From NCBI GenBank assembly GCA_017354895.1, contig CP071494.1:4774001-4838000 (forward strand): a stretch of 64,000 nt of DNA. The letters run 5' to 3'. Shown here piece after piece: positions 1-10,993 of this stretch (the first letter of the stretch is position 1; every line of letters starts with the position of its first letter). This stretch comes from Podospora comata (lineage: Eukaryota; Ascomycota; Sordariomycetes; Sordariales; Podosporaceae). The notes under the pieces were generated by a model, which worked only from the letters and a program-made list of their open reading frames with translations, searched no databases and was not told where the DNA came from. A program made the translations under genes and the position numbers.

Positions 1-1123
1 AGCCGATGCCCTGCTTTCCGATCTTGCATCATGTCAGCAATCAGTGAGTGATCTTCCCACCAGGTGCCGTCGTATTGGGTGCAGCAAAGCTGACTATGTA
101 CATATATATGTATGAGAAAGGTAGCGAATGGGAACAAATGGAATTTTTGTGCAGGCCATGAACTCCAACAAGAGTCATTGCGTCCTCTGTGCGTCTGCCA
201 GTGGTGACGAGGAACTTCTTCAGCCCTACAACAAGCTCCACTGGCTGATGGGGAAGGCTAGAAACTTGGCGTTACGTCAATAGCGTCCGAGGTTCAACCT
301 CGCGGCAACGTCCTGTCAATCAAATTGTCGTGATAGAATGCTTACTGGCCTTCTGTCGTCTCGGTTGAGGAACAAAACCTCAGCTTTCAGCATTCATCAT
401 GAAGTGAGGACATCCGGACGTCCCGACGTGAGGACACGCCAACCGTGACTCGTGGAAAGCTGCGTCCAGTAGGGAGACACTGCAGCGTTGTGAGCCCCTC
501 GGGCCGAATCTTCAGGCTCAAATATGCTGTCGATCTTTGCAGGTAATGTGTCGGTAAAGAAATCAGAAACTTTGGAAGTTCAAAGTCGACGCAAAACTCT
601 TTGGATGCCTTGTATCTTGAAGCCCAAAGAACATTTACAAAAGAAAAGTTGACATCGGACAATAAAGCCACGCTATTCCCAATCAGAACATCTCCACAAT
701 TTAGCGCCGTTGTCTTATCGATAAACCAAAAACCAAGCCACAGTCCCCATCTCAACGGACGCGGCGCTACTTTCCCGTTTCAGCGTTTCCCCCGTTTGGT
801 CACCACCTGTCCACAAGGCTGAGAGCCGAATTATTGATTTTTGTCGTCGCCTGCACTTGCCCACTCTTGTTGATTTGCTCGTGTGTCGTGCATATTCAGC
901 TCCAAACTGTCGGGTCTCCGCCTTGCGCCCCTCTCTCTAACAACCGTTTTCTAGGAGGCCGTCCGGGGTAATTGGCCGATTCCCCACGTGCTAGGCATGT
1001 TGTTTCAAGACTTTCAAAACATCACATCATCATCAACAACCTAAAACCACACCCAAGCCGATTCCAAAAATACCTCCCACGTGGCTGGCAGAGCAAGGTG
1101 GCGATTCACTCGGTACCTACAAC
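1..1123. other. No supported gene; upstream region of the TMEM234-like gene
   Basis: Both strands were read and only short open frames without recognisable motifs were found. The last 300 bases are rich in CA and CAA runs, as in a fungal 5' leader, and run into the start codon of the next gene. Confidence 0.5.
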
Positions 1124-1724
1124 ATGGCTGCCTCAGACATCCTCCTCTCTGACAACCCAGAGCCGAAACCTCCGGTGGTCAACTACATCCTCTCCTTTTT
1201 GCTGGTGGGCATAGCGTGGGGGTTGACGACACCCTTCATCCGCGCCGCGGCCCGCTCCCACTCCCCTCCACCCCACCCGCTGCTCGAGTCACGCTCTGTG
1301 CAGTCGAGTGTGGTGAAGCGGAAGGTGCTCGGGGCCTTTTTTGGTGTGATGGACCTGTTGAGGAACCCGAGGTATGCGGTGCCGCTGGTGCTGAACTTGA
1401 CGGGGAGCGTGTGGTTCTTTTTGTTGATTGGGAAGGCTGGTATGTGTCACCCCCCCTCCCCTCGTATGGGAAAGGGTAGGTGGCTGGATGGTTGCTGATA
1501 GGATGATACAGAACTGAGCTTGACGGTGCCTATTGTGAATACCTGTGCGTTCTTGTTTACCGTGCTGGGTGAGTGGTGGGTGGAAGGGAAGGTTATTAGT
1601 CGTGGTAGGGCTTGTTGCTATATTCAACTACGGCCAATAGCTAACTTGTGTACCAGATACCTTGATTGGCATGTTTTTATCCGTGGGTGGAATTGCATTG
1701 TGTGTACAGAGCAAGAATGTTTAG
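1124..1724 (+). CDS. TMEM234-like small membrane protein, 3 exons
   Basis: Predicted 158-residue multi-pass membrane protein. Exons are 1124-1439, 1512-1604 and 1657-1724. The introns have GT...CAG borders and each junction restores the frame (GKA/ELSLTVPIVN; VISR/DTLIGM). The opening NYILSFLLVGIAWGLTTPFI, the central NPRYAVPLVLNLTGSVWFF and the closing LIGMFLSVGGIALCVQSKNV match the TMEM234 family in order and spacing. That family is related to the small multidrug-resistance/EamA superfamily. It gives four predicted membrane segments, the usual size. Molecular function is unknown in fungi; the human relative is linked to kidney filtration. An alternative donor at 1569 would delete 12 residues that relatives keep (GEWWVEGKVISR), so I used 1605. 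Stop is TAG at 1722-1724. Confidence 0.85.
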
Positions 1725-2493
1725 ATTCGTTGATGGTAGTTGGAGTACATGTATTATACACATTCGAAGGGATTTAGCGTATCATATTGAAGCCACTCAA
1801 TGCAAGACTGTTTTGCAATTCAACAACTATTTTCCTACGCTGCTCCCGGCAGCTCGTAGGGCTCCCCCTTTCTTGGTATCCTTTAACGTCCCCTGACAAA
1901 ATATGCTGTGTGTATGCATGTATGACCATCCAACCCACCCGCAAGAAGCTCCTGTTCCAGACAGAGCCCCAAGCCAGTACCAAACCATTCAACAAATATG
2001 TACAGTTGAACTTTTTAATAACCATAACGAAACGACAAAAGAAAAAGAATAAATCCAAAACGGGGAAAATAAAACCTGTATCCCTGCGTGTGCTGACCCG
2101 TGGTATCTTGTAATCCAATGTTTTAAAAACCCCAAACAAAACCTGGAATCCATCGAAAATGTCGCCCCGAAAGAAAAAGAAGAAAAATGTTCAGAGGGAA
2201 ATTGACCGTTCCCCCCATGATGCAAAGAAGAGAAGAAGAAGAGAGGAGATAATTATTTTTGTGTAGTTGATGACTCGTGTCGTATCGTGTTGTTGTTGCC
2301 CCCCTTTTTTGGCCGACGGAGAATTTGGCAAGAAGGGGGGCCCCCGGGGTATCGATGTGTGTAAACATTAAGTTTTTTTCTCCGATCATGGTCGTGGTTT
2401 CGTGAGGCATGGTGAAAAGATCGTCGAGTTGAACCGGCCGTGAACCGTGATGTGATCAGGTCGTCGTCGTCGTGACAAGTCATGAATTAGGGA
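1725..2493. other. Intergenic, convergent 3' ends
   Basis: This lies between the 3' ends of a plus-strand and a minus-strand gene. The A/T-rich stretch around 2000-2260 with poly-A-like runs fits 3' UTRs of both neighbours. No coding signal was recognised. Confidence 0.5.
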
Positions 2494-3449
2494 TTAAGCT
2501 CTCCGAGTCCGAACCCACCGCTGCACAGCGCGGAGGCTTGGGTCTTCGTCTACCCAGCGGCCCATGGTCATGTCGGAGACCTGAAGCTCCGAGTAGATGG
2601 CTTCGTCGGTGATGTTTGCGAGCTCCTACTTTTTGTAAGTTTTCTGAGGGGGCAACAAGAAAAGGAGAAAAAAGAAACAGTGAAAAGTAGACGTACAGAA
2701 CGCAGTTGTTGGTCGCAGGCCCTGAGTTGGCTCTGGTTGCCAGAGTGAGGCCTGCCACCCATAAGAATCTGATCCCGCCATTCGATCCAGCGCTGCACAG
2801 CAGCCTGACGGAGATAGATCTTTTGGCCTTCGTGACGGCGAGCGTAGGCGTCAAGGAGGACTCTGTTGGGTTCATGACGTTAATACCAAGAAAAAGGGGA
2901 GGACGGATAACCAAGTTTGGAGGACGAGAAACCTACTGCTTAAGCTCGGCCTTGGCCTGCTCGTCCGCACCACCACTCGCGCGGGGGACTGTGATGTCGG
3001 CAGCGCAGTTGAGAATGTGCTGGCCATCAAGAGCGCACTGGCGAAGTGCTGCCCATCCCTCCGTGTAGTAGTCATCCATGTCGGTAGGGTTGACCGGGGC
3101 AGCAGCAATGTAATACTGAAGAGTGCGAAAGTCGGAAAGCAACTCGGCCACGCGGGCGGTACGGTATTCGTTGACTGGAGCTTTCCGTTAGTCTCATAAC
3201 TTCCTGAGGAGCGGTGGCCTGCCAAGTTGAAGATCGCTTTTCAGCAAGCCTCGTCGGGGGTGGCGCCTCGGTTGGATTCATGGGAGTGGACAATGGCTTC
3301 CCAGGGGATACTGTCGTAAATTTCCGATGACGCACAAGCCCATCAGAGGGGGTGGGTTTTTGTGTTGATAGGGCTTAGGCTTAGGTGTAGGGGGTAAGAG
3401 AGGGGGGGTGTGGGTGCTAAGGGGTGAGCAACATACGTCCGTCAGACAT
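2494..3449 (-). CDS. Unknown multi-exon protein, model tentative
   Basis: I do not recognise the family. Exon pieces on the minus strand: a start ATG at 3449 (MSDG), a piece reading IPWEAIVHSHESNRGATPDE near 3250-3315, a helical piece from VNEYRTARVAELLSDF to AKAELK around 2940-3175, a piece from VLLDAYARR to RACDQQLRS ending near 2700, and a last piece ELANITDEAIYSEL... to the stop at 2494-2496. The third intron (GTAGGT...AACAG) and the fourth (GTACGT...GTAG) keep the frame. The first intron works only with a weak GTTGCT donor. The second has a good branch point (CTAAC) and CAG acceptor but no GT donor; a GC donor is the nearest option. The product would be about 210-230 residues, soluble and mostly helical. 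It is either a real gene with non-canonical splicing or a decaying one. Confidence 0.45.
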
Positions 3450-5980
3450 GGTAGCGGTCAGGTTTTGGAGAACTGAAAGTCGAGTGTCGAAGAAGGGTGA
3501 ATACACAGGGTCAAGGAATGATTGAGTTCGATGGCAAGAACTGCTCGTTATCTCGAACTTGGTGAAAAGCAAGGCAGGAGTGAGAAAAAAAGATGGTTGA
3601 TGCTGGGAAAACAAGTAAGACCAGGAGGATGGGAGTATGCTGCACTCTATGCAAGACACAAGAGATATCAAGTCTGAAAAGAGAAGAGATTGGCGCTCAA
3701 TCGCTGAGTGAAAGTGATGGTGGCTTGGTGGTGTCCTGTCGACGGCAACTGGGGGCGAACCCCATTGACTTTATGTAGATGTCTCGACATGGTGGATATC
3801 AAACCGTTGAGGGGATCAAGACCAAAGACATCGCAAGGAGGACTCCGAATCAGAGTTCCCCCTAGAGGTACGTATCTTGGACGGGGTCAATGTGTGTGAG
3901 TGTGTGAGTGCGTGAGTGAGATGGCAGCATGCACGTTGTCGCGATAAACCCGGGACTAAGTCCCGGAGTATTTCGACAGCATGACTACGTCAAAGGCTTG
4001 GGTAAGTCTATACCCGCAGAGAGGACAGATTAGATCATCAGCCGCTTGATGCCCAGCCTGCAGGCCGGTGCCCTGTCGCACGAGGAGGGAGATGCATCGC
4101 CATGTTAGTGGAGGAGAGGTTTGATGGAGGTGGAGTGTCGAGATGCTACGTCGATTTCCTGCTATCCATGTGCCTTGCATTCCATTCCTCGTAGGGATAA
4201 GGCCCCTACCTAGCTGGGCAGTGTTGTACCGTGAGTCCACACCCCCCTTTGTCCGTGATACCGAATGAATGCACGGCCTTGAACCTCCACCTCCCCCACC
4301 GCTGCAAGGCCTGAGATGTGAGAGGCTGGAGAGGGACGATGGAGGCAGCAGAATGACGGCGGCACACGGCTGCAACGGTGTGATTTCAGACGGGCCCTGG
4401 TCAGGCTGGACAAGAGCTGCAGGTCCAATGCAGCCTCCTATCGTTTGGGCGGCATCTCACGGCCAAAGGCTGTGGAAATGCCTTGAAGGGTTCGATATGG
4501 GACAAAAAGAGCCTCTCGGGCCCTGTCCTGGTGGCTTTGGATGGTTTGTGCACCGTGATGTTGACAGGGGGGTCCCCGAAACGGCAGTTCTAACGAGTAT
4601 TCAGCGACGCCACAGTAGATGGGCTAAACCGCTTTCGGGCCTCCCCGGTGATGGCCAGAACGGCCAGAACTCTCCGTGGAGGCAGCTTGCTGTGGCTCAA
4701 GACTTCGGCAGCCAATGGCCTTCCTAGCCGTGTTGCCCAACAACTCCCAACACCGTTGCCGAACCAAGCTGAAGCAGCAAAAAACATCAATGGTGCAGTT
4801 TTGTCATTCGATTCCAGGGCCAAATGTGAGCAAGTGGGAGGGACCGTCTTCCTTGGATAACCGTTTTTGGACTTTCTCGAAGTGTCTCGGACTGGTGATG
4901 ACGCTGTTTTGCGGTGTGAGGACGGGACGAACGGCAGGCGGCGCCGTTGAGAGAGGCTTGAGAGGCTTGAAGCAGCCTTGGAGGGGATCCACGACCCCTC
5001 CTTCCATCCGCCAAACGGGAGACAACTTTCTCGCCAAGTCCACGAAGAAGGCTGCTTGTCAGCTTCTCAGGGCCCTCTGGTCGACCTGCAGCAGCGTGCA
5101 TCGACCTCTCACAGTCCTTCCCACGCACCCGGATAACCTTGCCCCATGAACTATGCACTCATCGTCCGAACTCTTCTGCCACACTAATCCCCAACATGCC
5201 TAACCCGATCCCACGCACTCGGGTAGAATCCGAATTTGAGAGGCAGCTTTGTGGGTCCCTGCATGTAATTCCAAGTTGAAACCCACCAGAGTCGAAACGT
5301 CGATGAGGACCATCCCCAGATCCTGGCCGCTTTGCTGGCGGCCCAGAAGCCACACACAAGAGCCGCTTGTTGACAACCGCACCAGTGGCATCTATTCCCG
5401 CATCTCCCGCCGTTGCTCCCGTCCAGGTTGCCACCGCGTGGTTTGGTCCGCGTGGGCCGCAGGAATAGGTAACTGCCCCGTCAGCAAAAGCAAAAGCATG
5501 TTGATGCGGTCACTGTCCGCCCAGTTGCGTTGAGGGTCTCGGTTCAGAGGCACGAAGCTAGTGAGTAGATATCTGGCTGTTTCACACCGCAGCACGCACC
5601 CACAACGAGGAACGTCTTCAGCCTTCAAACGGTAAGCCACACTGGATACGACACAGGGCACACGGCTACGAGGCTACGCCCATTGTGACATGGTTGAATC
5701 TTGAACCGGTCTATTTTAGACGCTCTTTCCTGCATGCTGCATATGATAGATTCTATGGCACGAGTGAATGAACCGTAGCACAAAACAACGCGCGGGATGT
5801 GGATATAGGGGGTTCAAAAACCTCACCATATCATACCTGATTTCTTGTCTACTCCCCCTCTCCCTCACTCCCTCAGCCTGACCTTCCAAGAGCCCACAGC
5901 GAATCAGCACCTGGCATCCTGCCTGGTCGGCCGCGGCACTACACCCACTTTCCCCCGAGGTAGTATTTCTCTCCATCACC
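3450..5980. other. Gene-poor spacer
   Basis: About 2.5 kb between the start of the unknown minus-strand gene and the 3' end of the proteasome gene. Open frames up to about 150 codons occur on both strands around 4270-5160. They overlap each other in several frames, lack domains, and look like chance frames in GC-rich DNA. Confidence 0.5.
3891..3920. repeat. TG/TGAG-rich microsatellite
   Basis: An imperfect run of TGTG and GTGAG units over about 30 bases, seen directly. It is non-coding and lies in the spacer upstream of the unknown minus-strand gene. Confidence 0.6.
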
Positions 5981-7118
5981 TCAGTCCTTCTCGGCGATAG
6001 CCTGTAATCTGTCGTCGATCTCGTCCTCTGTAAGTGTCCTGAACCCAGGGTATGTGCCTTCCTTGCCGTCTGGGCGTGGCCCTCCCACAATACCAATCTC
6101 AATCTCGGTCTTCTTGAAGTCCATGCTGAGGACCGTGCTCAGTGTTGTGATTGCAAGCTCAACAACCTCCTTCCAATCACCGTCCGCATAATCCCGGTTC
6201 TTGAGCTTCTTCTCGAGATGATTGAGCGCCTCCTGCTGCTTGGGACCCGCAGCTGTGCCCTTGTAACCGATATAGTAACCGGCGGGGTCGCACTTGAATA
6301 ACTGCGGCCCAAACTCGGAATCGAGGGAGATCAGCGTCACAGCGAGACCATATGGGCGCATGTATGCCTAGCAAGGATGTCAGCTTCGATATTCCAATAT
6401 TCCCCTGCCAAGGCAAGTCAATATTTCCCGTCGTCATACCCGTTGAGTGTACACTTGACTGATATTGGCAAGTCTCTTGGCCAGAGCATCGCATGGCATC
6501 TCATAGCCAAACTTGTATCTGAACTCGGCCGCTTCTGACTGGGCACGCTGGGAGAACGCTCGCGCATCTGCGATGGAACCGGTCATGACGCAACCAACCG
6601 AGGGCGAGATCTGGAAGATGTGTGTGACGGAAGAAGGGTCGATGAGCTTGTCCTGCACCACGCTGTTAGAGCTGACCGGCTAGGCAGCAGAATATCGGTT
6701 GCTTCTGACGTACTGGAACCTTCTTCTGGGACAGGACAACAGCGCAGTCCTTGCCCCTGACGCCAATGGACATGATGTTGGCGGCTGTGATGGCCTTGAA
6801 GGCATATTCTGCAGGACATCCCTTTGTCAGTCTCTCTCCTACTCAGAAGCAACCAGTCCCCATTTCCAATTCTCTCAACTCTTCGACAGCTTCCTCTCCT
6901 TGGTTCCTCCTCGTCTACTGCCCTCCTTCTCCCCTTGCCCCTCCCTCTCGGCTATGGCACTTGTACATACCAACTTGGTACAGTCTTCCTTGGTCGGAGA
7001 AAATGGTAATGTGTCGGTCATAACCAGCGTTGCCTGCGCATCAAGTGTTAGCCAGGACCAAAGTGGAGCTCGAAGCTCGCCCGACAGCGTCGCAGCTGGT
7101 AATCGACGTACCCGCCAT
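5981..7118 (-). CDS. SCL1: 20S proteasome subunit alpha-1 (SCL1/PSMA6 type)
   Basis: An alpha-ring subunit of the 20S core proteasome, 254 residues, in five exons: 7118-7112, 7033-6971, 6808-6714, 6652-6440 and 6367-5981. The tiny first exon (ATGGCGG) ends at a GTACGT donor, and all joins keep frame. The N-terminal alpha-subunit signature [20 protein letters not shown] marks the family. [40 protein letters not shown] and [20 protein letters not shown] single out alpha-1 (yeast Scl1, human PSMA6) among the seven alpha subunits. Length matches the family. The C-terminus ends [15 protein letters not shown]. It acts in the nucleus and cytosol and is essential in yeast. It is divergently transcribed from the WKF gene across about 0.7 kb. 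Confidence 0.95.
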
Positions 7119-7811
7119 CTTGACCAATGTGAGCTGATGAAAGCTTTATTGAAGGATTGTATGAGCGGATGGAAGGAGGACGAATCGGTAGATGCGCAAT
7201 GTCAAAAGATCGGGCAGTGGTGGTTGTTTTGGTGGTGGTGGTGTTGGTGTTGAGCAGGCGGCAAGGAGCTTCGTTCGTCGTTGCGGTTGGCCTGGCAGGG
7301 AAGCTCCAGCTGCCGATCGACGCGTTGCTCTGCTTGCCTGGAGAAGGCTGACGGCCAGCTGTTGCGGGCGGTCTGGCTGCCTTGAAAGTTAGGCATTAAT
7401 TAGAAAGCAGATCTTGGCTTAAGCGTCATGGCTGGGGCCCAAACTTCAATGGTAGTGGGGTTGCCCCACATTCTTAACTTCTGCTCTGTTATCGGGCGCA
7501 AGACCCCTGTATTGGGCGCTGATAAGCACTGGCGGAACAGAAATTTGCTGCAGGCTGTTTCTCATTCAACTGGCAGCATCGACACAAACACCCAATAGAA
7601 CTCACGACATCGCCAAACGGCCCCAATATTTCTTGCATTCGGAAACTCTTGGGTCTCGTTGAAAACAGCGCTACTCGGCTCAATTTGCACTTTTGCCGTT
7701 TCTGTGGGAACCCGCGCCCCTGTCCGTCCTACGTCGTCTGTCTCGGTCCAGGGCTTTTTTTTCTTCACCTCGGTCGACACCTGTTTGCCTGCTTCTTCTT
7801 TGCTGGCCAAC
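7119..7811. promoter_or_regulatory. Divergent promoter region between SCL1 and the WKF gene
   Basis: A spacer of about 0.7 kb between two divergent start codons. It contains a G/T-rich stretch (7208-7250) and a pyrimidine-rich segment at 7735-7800 just before the WKF start. An open frame runs upstream of that start from 7659, but the conserved N-terminus begins at 7812. No yeast-type Rpn4 box (GGTGGCAAA) was seen. Confidence 0.4.
7208..7250. repeat. GGT/TGGT simple repeat
   Basis: A run of GGT, TGGT and GTTG units that is almost purine/T only. It lies in the spacer upstream of SCL1 and may affect nucleosome positioning (inference). Confidence 0.6.
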
Positions 7812-9068
7812 ATGTCCGCTCGTGTCCCGGCCTGGAAGCGATTGGGCCTCAAGCTCAAGGGAGCATCCGACGAGAGCCCTGTCTTGAGCTCAACCGGCCC
7901 CAATGCCAATTCCGCTTCGCAAGTAAACGGCAGCCCTGTGAGCGCGCTCAAGAGAAAGCAACCACTATATCAGTCGCCGGCCAACAGCTATAACAGCAAT
8001 TCGTATGCGCAAACTCCCAACAAGAGATTCCGAGCCGACGAACAAACTCCTGGATCACAAAGAAAATCTGTGTCCTTCACAGCGGACACCAAGAAGACTT
8101 CCGTCGAACCAGCAAAGAAGAAGGCAAAGAAAAAGAAGGCCAAGAAGCCAGCGCAACCTATTGCCAAACCCGAGACGAACCTTGAGCCATCCCTCGATTA
8201 CCTTCGCCAGTGGCACACTGCGCGCGACTCGTGGAAGTTCAACAAGAACCACCAGACATTGCTCATGAAGTATCTCTTTGACGGCGACAAGATCCCGTCA
8301 GCCGATATTCCAATTTTCTACCAATATATCAGCGACCTCAAGGGAGGTGTGCGGACGAGGTTACGAGAGACGGCGGTGGAGATCAAGAAGAAAGATATGG
8401 AGCAGGGTGTCAGCGCTTTCCCTGCCGACACCAAGGACAAGGCCACCAAGCAGACAGAGTACGAGGAGGTTATCTCGCGATTTCTTGAGGACCTGCAACA
8501 GCATCAAAAGCAACGTCAGTCTACTGGTACCAATGCCAATGGCAAGCGCCCATTAGAGGAGGTACAATATGTCATCAGAACCGTGGACCCTCTGGTCAAG
8601 CAGCGAGCACTGAGACGCATCCGCGCTGAGATCGTGGCCGTAGAATTAGCGTCGGACAGTGAGGAGAGCACCACAACATCGACAGCCGCTGCGTCAACTA
8701 TCACTTCTTCCTCTTCGTCATCGTCAGGACAGGAGAACGCAGTCGCAGACAAGAGAACACGCAGTGACGATGATTCACATCAGCCTGCCAAGAAGCGCAG
8801 ACTGAGAAAAGTACGCAATATCAGCGATGATGAGAGCAGCAGCTCGTCCGAGTCGGAAAGTGATAGCTCTGACGACGATGACGATGACGAAGATGAGAAC
8901 ATGGCGGATGCGCCGAATGGTAAGGAGGATGAGGAAACGAGTAGCAGCAGCTCGTCCTCCTCCGAGTCTTCATCAGAGGATGAGTCTGATGATGAAGAGG
9001 AAGCAGACGATGGGAGCGATTCTGACAGCAGCGAAAGTAGCGAGAGTAGTGAGAGTGATTCGGACTGA
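7812..9068 (+). CDS. WKF-domain protein (C7orf50-like) with acidic serine tail
   Basis: A single-exon protein of 418 residues. The WKF domain (PF10180, human C7orf50) sits at about residues 120-185: SLDYLRQWHTARDSWKFN, then NHQTLLMKYLFDGDKIPSAD and IPIFYQYISDLKGGVRTRLR. A Lys-rich segment (EPAKKKAKKKKAKKPAQ) precedes it and is a likely nuclear or nucleolar signal. The last 130 residues are long Ser/Asp/Glu runs, typical of nucleolar assembly proteins. I chose the start at 7812 (MSARVPAWKRLGLKLK) because a basic start is usual here and the in-frame upstream part from 7659 looks like leader sequence. Human C7orf50 is nucleolar and linked to rRNA processing; a similar role is an inference. Confidence 0.85.
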   Translation: MSARVPAWKRLGLKLKGASDESPVLSSTGPNANSASQVNGSPVSALKRKQPLYQSPANSYNSNSYAQTPNKRFRADEQTPGSQRKSVSFTADTKKTSVEPAKKKAKKKKAKKPAQPIAKPETNLEPSLDYLRQWHTARDSWKFNKNHQTLLMKYLFDGDKIPSADIPIFYQYISDLKGGVRTRLRETAVEIKKKDMEQGVSAFPADTKDKATKQTEYEEVISRFLEDLQQHQKQRQSTGTNANGKRPLEEVQYVIRTVDPLVKQRALRRIRAEIVAVELASDSEESTTTSTAAASTITSSSSSSSGQENAVADKRTRSDDDSHQPAKKRRLRKVRNISDDESSSSSESESDSSDDDDDDEDENMADAPNGKEDEETSSSSSSSSESSSEDESDDEEEADDGSDSDSSESSESSESDSD

Positions 9069-9676
9069 GTGTCTGTCTTGTTTAGAGGTTATTAGCCGGA
9101 TGGGTCAAATTTTGTTACGATCTGGTCATCATGTACATCATAAATGTGCTTCACAGCATGGCGGACAGTTACTCAAGCTAATTCAGCACTCGGATATGGT
9201 AGATCAATGACAACTGAATTTCTAATGTCACAGGGTGTCTCATGTAACAGTAAAATAGAATATTATAAAATAAAAAGAGAGTCGCTGCTACCCAATGATG
9301 GTTGCGCTGTACAGTGTTATCCTGTACTTGATGTTCAAGACGATGCCACCCGCTACTTCTACCTACTCCTCTTTCTCGGCCATGACAAGAAGATTGAAAC
9401 AAATGTACAATGGTCCCGCAACGCCTTGCTACAAAAATCGAAAATCATAAAAGCAGAGAGCCTGCCTAATGCTGCGCATAAATACCAGAATACCTCCCAA
9501 TCCGCTCTAGCTCTGTCCTTGGGTCACGCCAACCCCTGATCACCAACCGACGTGCTCACATGATCCATAAATGCAGCCGCTCCCCTCTCTTGTATCCAAA
9601 GGAAGATAAACTCATAAACATCGTTGCCTTGACCAGCTCACATTGACTGGAAGCCAGAACAGAAAAAGAAAAAAAA
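9069..9676. other. Intergenic, convergent 3' ends
   Basis: This spacer separates the 3' ends of the WKF and SIS genes. It contains an A-rich stretch (9245-9275) that fits a polyadenylation region. No gene was seen. Confidence 0.5.
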
Positions 9677-10993
9677 TCATGCCTCCTCCATCAGACTCCC
9701 CACCTCAAGAAGTCCAACACACTCTCCCCGATCCATAACAGCGACAATCGCATTATCCTCATACTGTCCATACCCAAGCGCAACCCTCATCCCCAGCACC
9801 CACTCAGCCGCCTTTTCCACGCTCGAGTCGGCAGCAACAGGCACAAACTCCTTCTTGCTCGTCACCAGCCACCCCTTCAGCTCCTCCAACCCGGTCACCA
9901 GATCCGCCGAGTCCAGCTTCCTGATCCGCCTGGGGGAGATAACATCCCCGGTCTGCAACCTCACCCACCCCGAAGGCGAGGCATAGCCCGCCCTGAGCAC
10001 ATCCGCACCCGTAGCCGTCTTTTCTGGGGGGGTATCCAGGAGCGGAATCATCTCCATTCGCACCGCCAGTTCCCTCGCGCTCTTTTCACTCGAGCTTGGC
10101 TTCCTCAGTGCAGCCCCGATCGCGCCGCCGGGGTGATTTTTGGCAAACACGCTCGCCACGCTGGGGTGTAGCTCCCTGCTGGCGACGATTGCGAGCGCAT
10201 CCCCTACCGTCAGCGCCACCGTCGTGGAGGTTGTTGGTGCCGACACGCCAAAGGACTTTGTCTCTGGCTCGTGGATCGGTGCGGGAAGAAGGATGGTGTC
10301 GGGACGGTGCTTGATCAGCTCGCATGTTTCCGGGCGGGTGTGAGACGTCAAGAGGATGAGAGGAAGTGACTTGTCGAGGTGGGGGAGAAGCGTCAGGAGC
10401 TCGGGGGTTTTGCCGGAGAAGGTGATCAGCAAGAAGGTGTCGCGGGGGCCGATCTGGCCCAGATCGCCGTGGAGGGCCTCGGTGGGGTGGAGAAAAACGG
10501 CTTGGATGGCGAGCGAGTTGAAGGTTGCGACGAGCTTCTTGGCGATGTGCCCTGACTTGCCGACGCCTATTACTACTATCTTGCCGTCTGTTGCTCCTCG
10601 GCTGTGGGAGTGGTGTTGGTGGTGGGGGTATTTGGGGTGGTTGCGGCGGGTGATGGCCTCAACGGCGCGGTTGAAGCCTTCGCGGGCGAGACGGTCGGTG
10701 GAGTAGAGTGCCGTCAGGTTCTGCAGGGCAGTGGTCTCGGTGGAAAGGACGTGGACGGCGTTGGAGAGACGCTCTTCGACGGCGAGCTTCTCGTCGGCGA
10801 CGGCAATGGCCGGCTGGGAGAGGGAGAGGGCCTCGATCGGCATGCCATTGCAAAAGTCATCGTCCTCGGCAGGTGTGATGGGGGACGGAGGGGACAGTGG
10901 GGGGATGGTTGAGAAGGTCGGAGGCATCTGGCGGAGGAGGTAGACCTCGCTGTTGTGGACGGGAGTGCGCCCGTGCTGGCGCTGTTCAACCAT
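9677..10993 (-). CDS. SIS-domain sugar-phosphate isomerase-like protein (KpsF/GutQ type)
   Basis: A single-exon protein of 438 residues. The SIS fold is at about residues 100-290: [20 protein letters not shown], then [31 protein letters not shown], and the diagnostic [17 protein letters not shown] and [16 protein letters not shown]. These are hallmarks of bacterial D-arabinose-5-phosphate isomerases (KdsD, KpsF, GutQ). Bacterial members carry two C-terminal CBS domains; here the C-terminal 130 residues ([20 protein letters not shown]) look like a diverged CBS unit. The start at 10993 ([10 protein letters not shown]) is preferred over an in-frame basic extension to 11107. Ascomycetes lack lipopolysaccharide Kdo, so the natural substrate is unknown. 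It is probably cytosolic, with no signal peptide. Confidence 0.85.
   Translation of the reverse strand: MVEQRQHGRTPVHNSEVYLLRQMPPTFSTIPPLSPPSPITPAEDDDFCNGMPIEALSLSQPAIAVADEKLAVEERLSNAVHVLSTETTALQNLTALYSTDRLAREGFNRAVEAITRRNHPKYPHHQHHSHSRGATDGKIVVIGVGKSGHIAKKLVATFNSLAIQAVFLHPTEALHGDLGQIGPRDTFLLITFSGKTPELLTLLPHLDKSLPLILLTSHTRPETCELIKHRPDTILLPAPIHEPETKSFGVSAPTTSTTVALTVGDALAIVASRELHPSVASVFAKNHPGGAIGAALRKPSSSEKSARELAVRMEMIPLLDTPPEKTATGADVLRAGYASPSGWVRLQTGDVISPRRIRKLDSADLVTGLEELKGWLVTSKKEFVPVAADSSVEKAAEWVLGMRVALGYGQYEDNAIVAVMDRGECVGLLEVGSLMEEA

Noticed and set aside
288-302. Hairpin CGAGG-TTCAA-CCTCG resembling a tRNA T-arm
   Set aside because: The loop is five bases instead of seven, and no acceptor, D-arm or anticodon arm can be drawn.
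387-755. 122-codon minus-strand frame near the left edge
   Set aside because: No recognisable family, poor start context and no supporting exon.
4269-5149. Two overlapping plus-strand frames of about 155 codons
   Set aside because: They overlap opposite-strand frames of equal size, have no motif, and show no splice signals that would build a gene.
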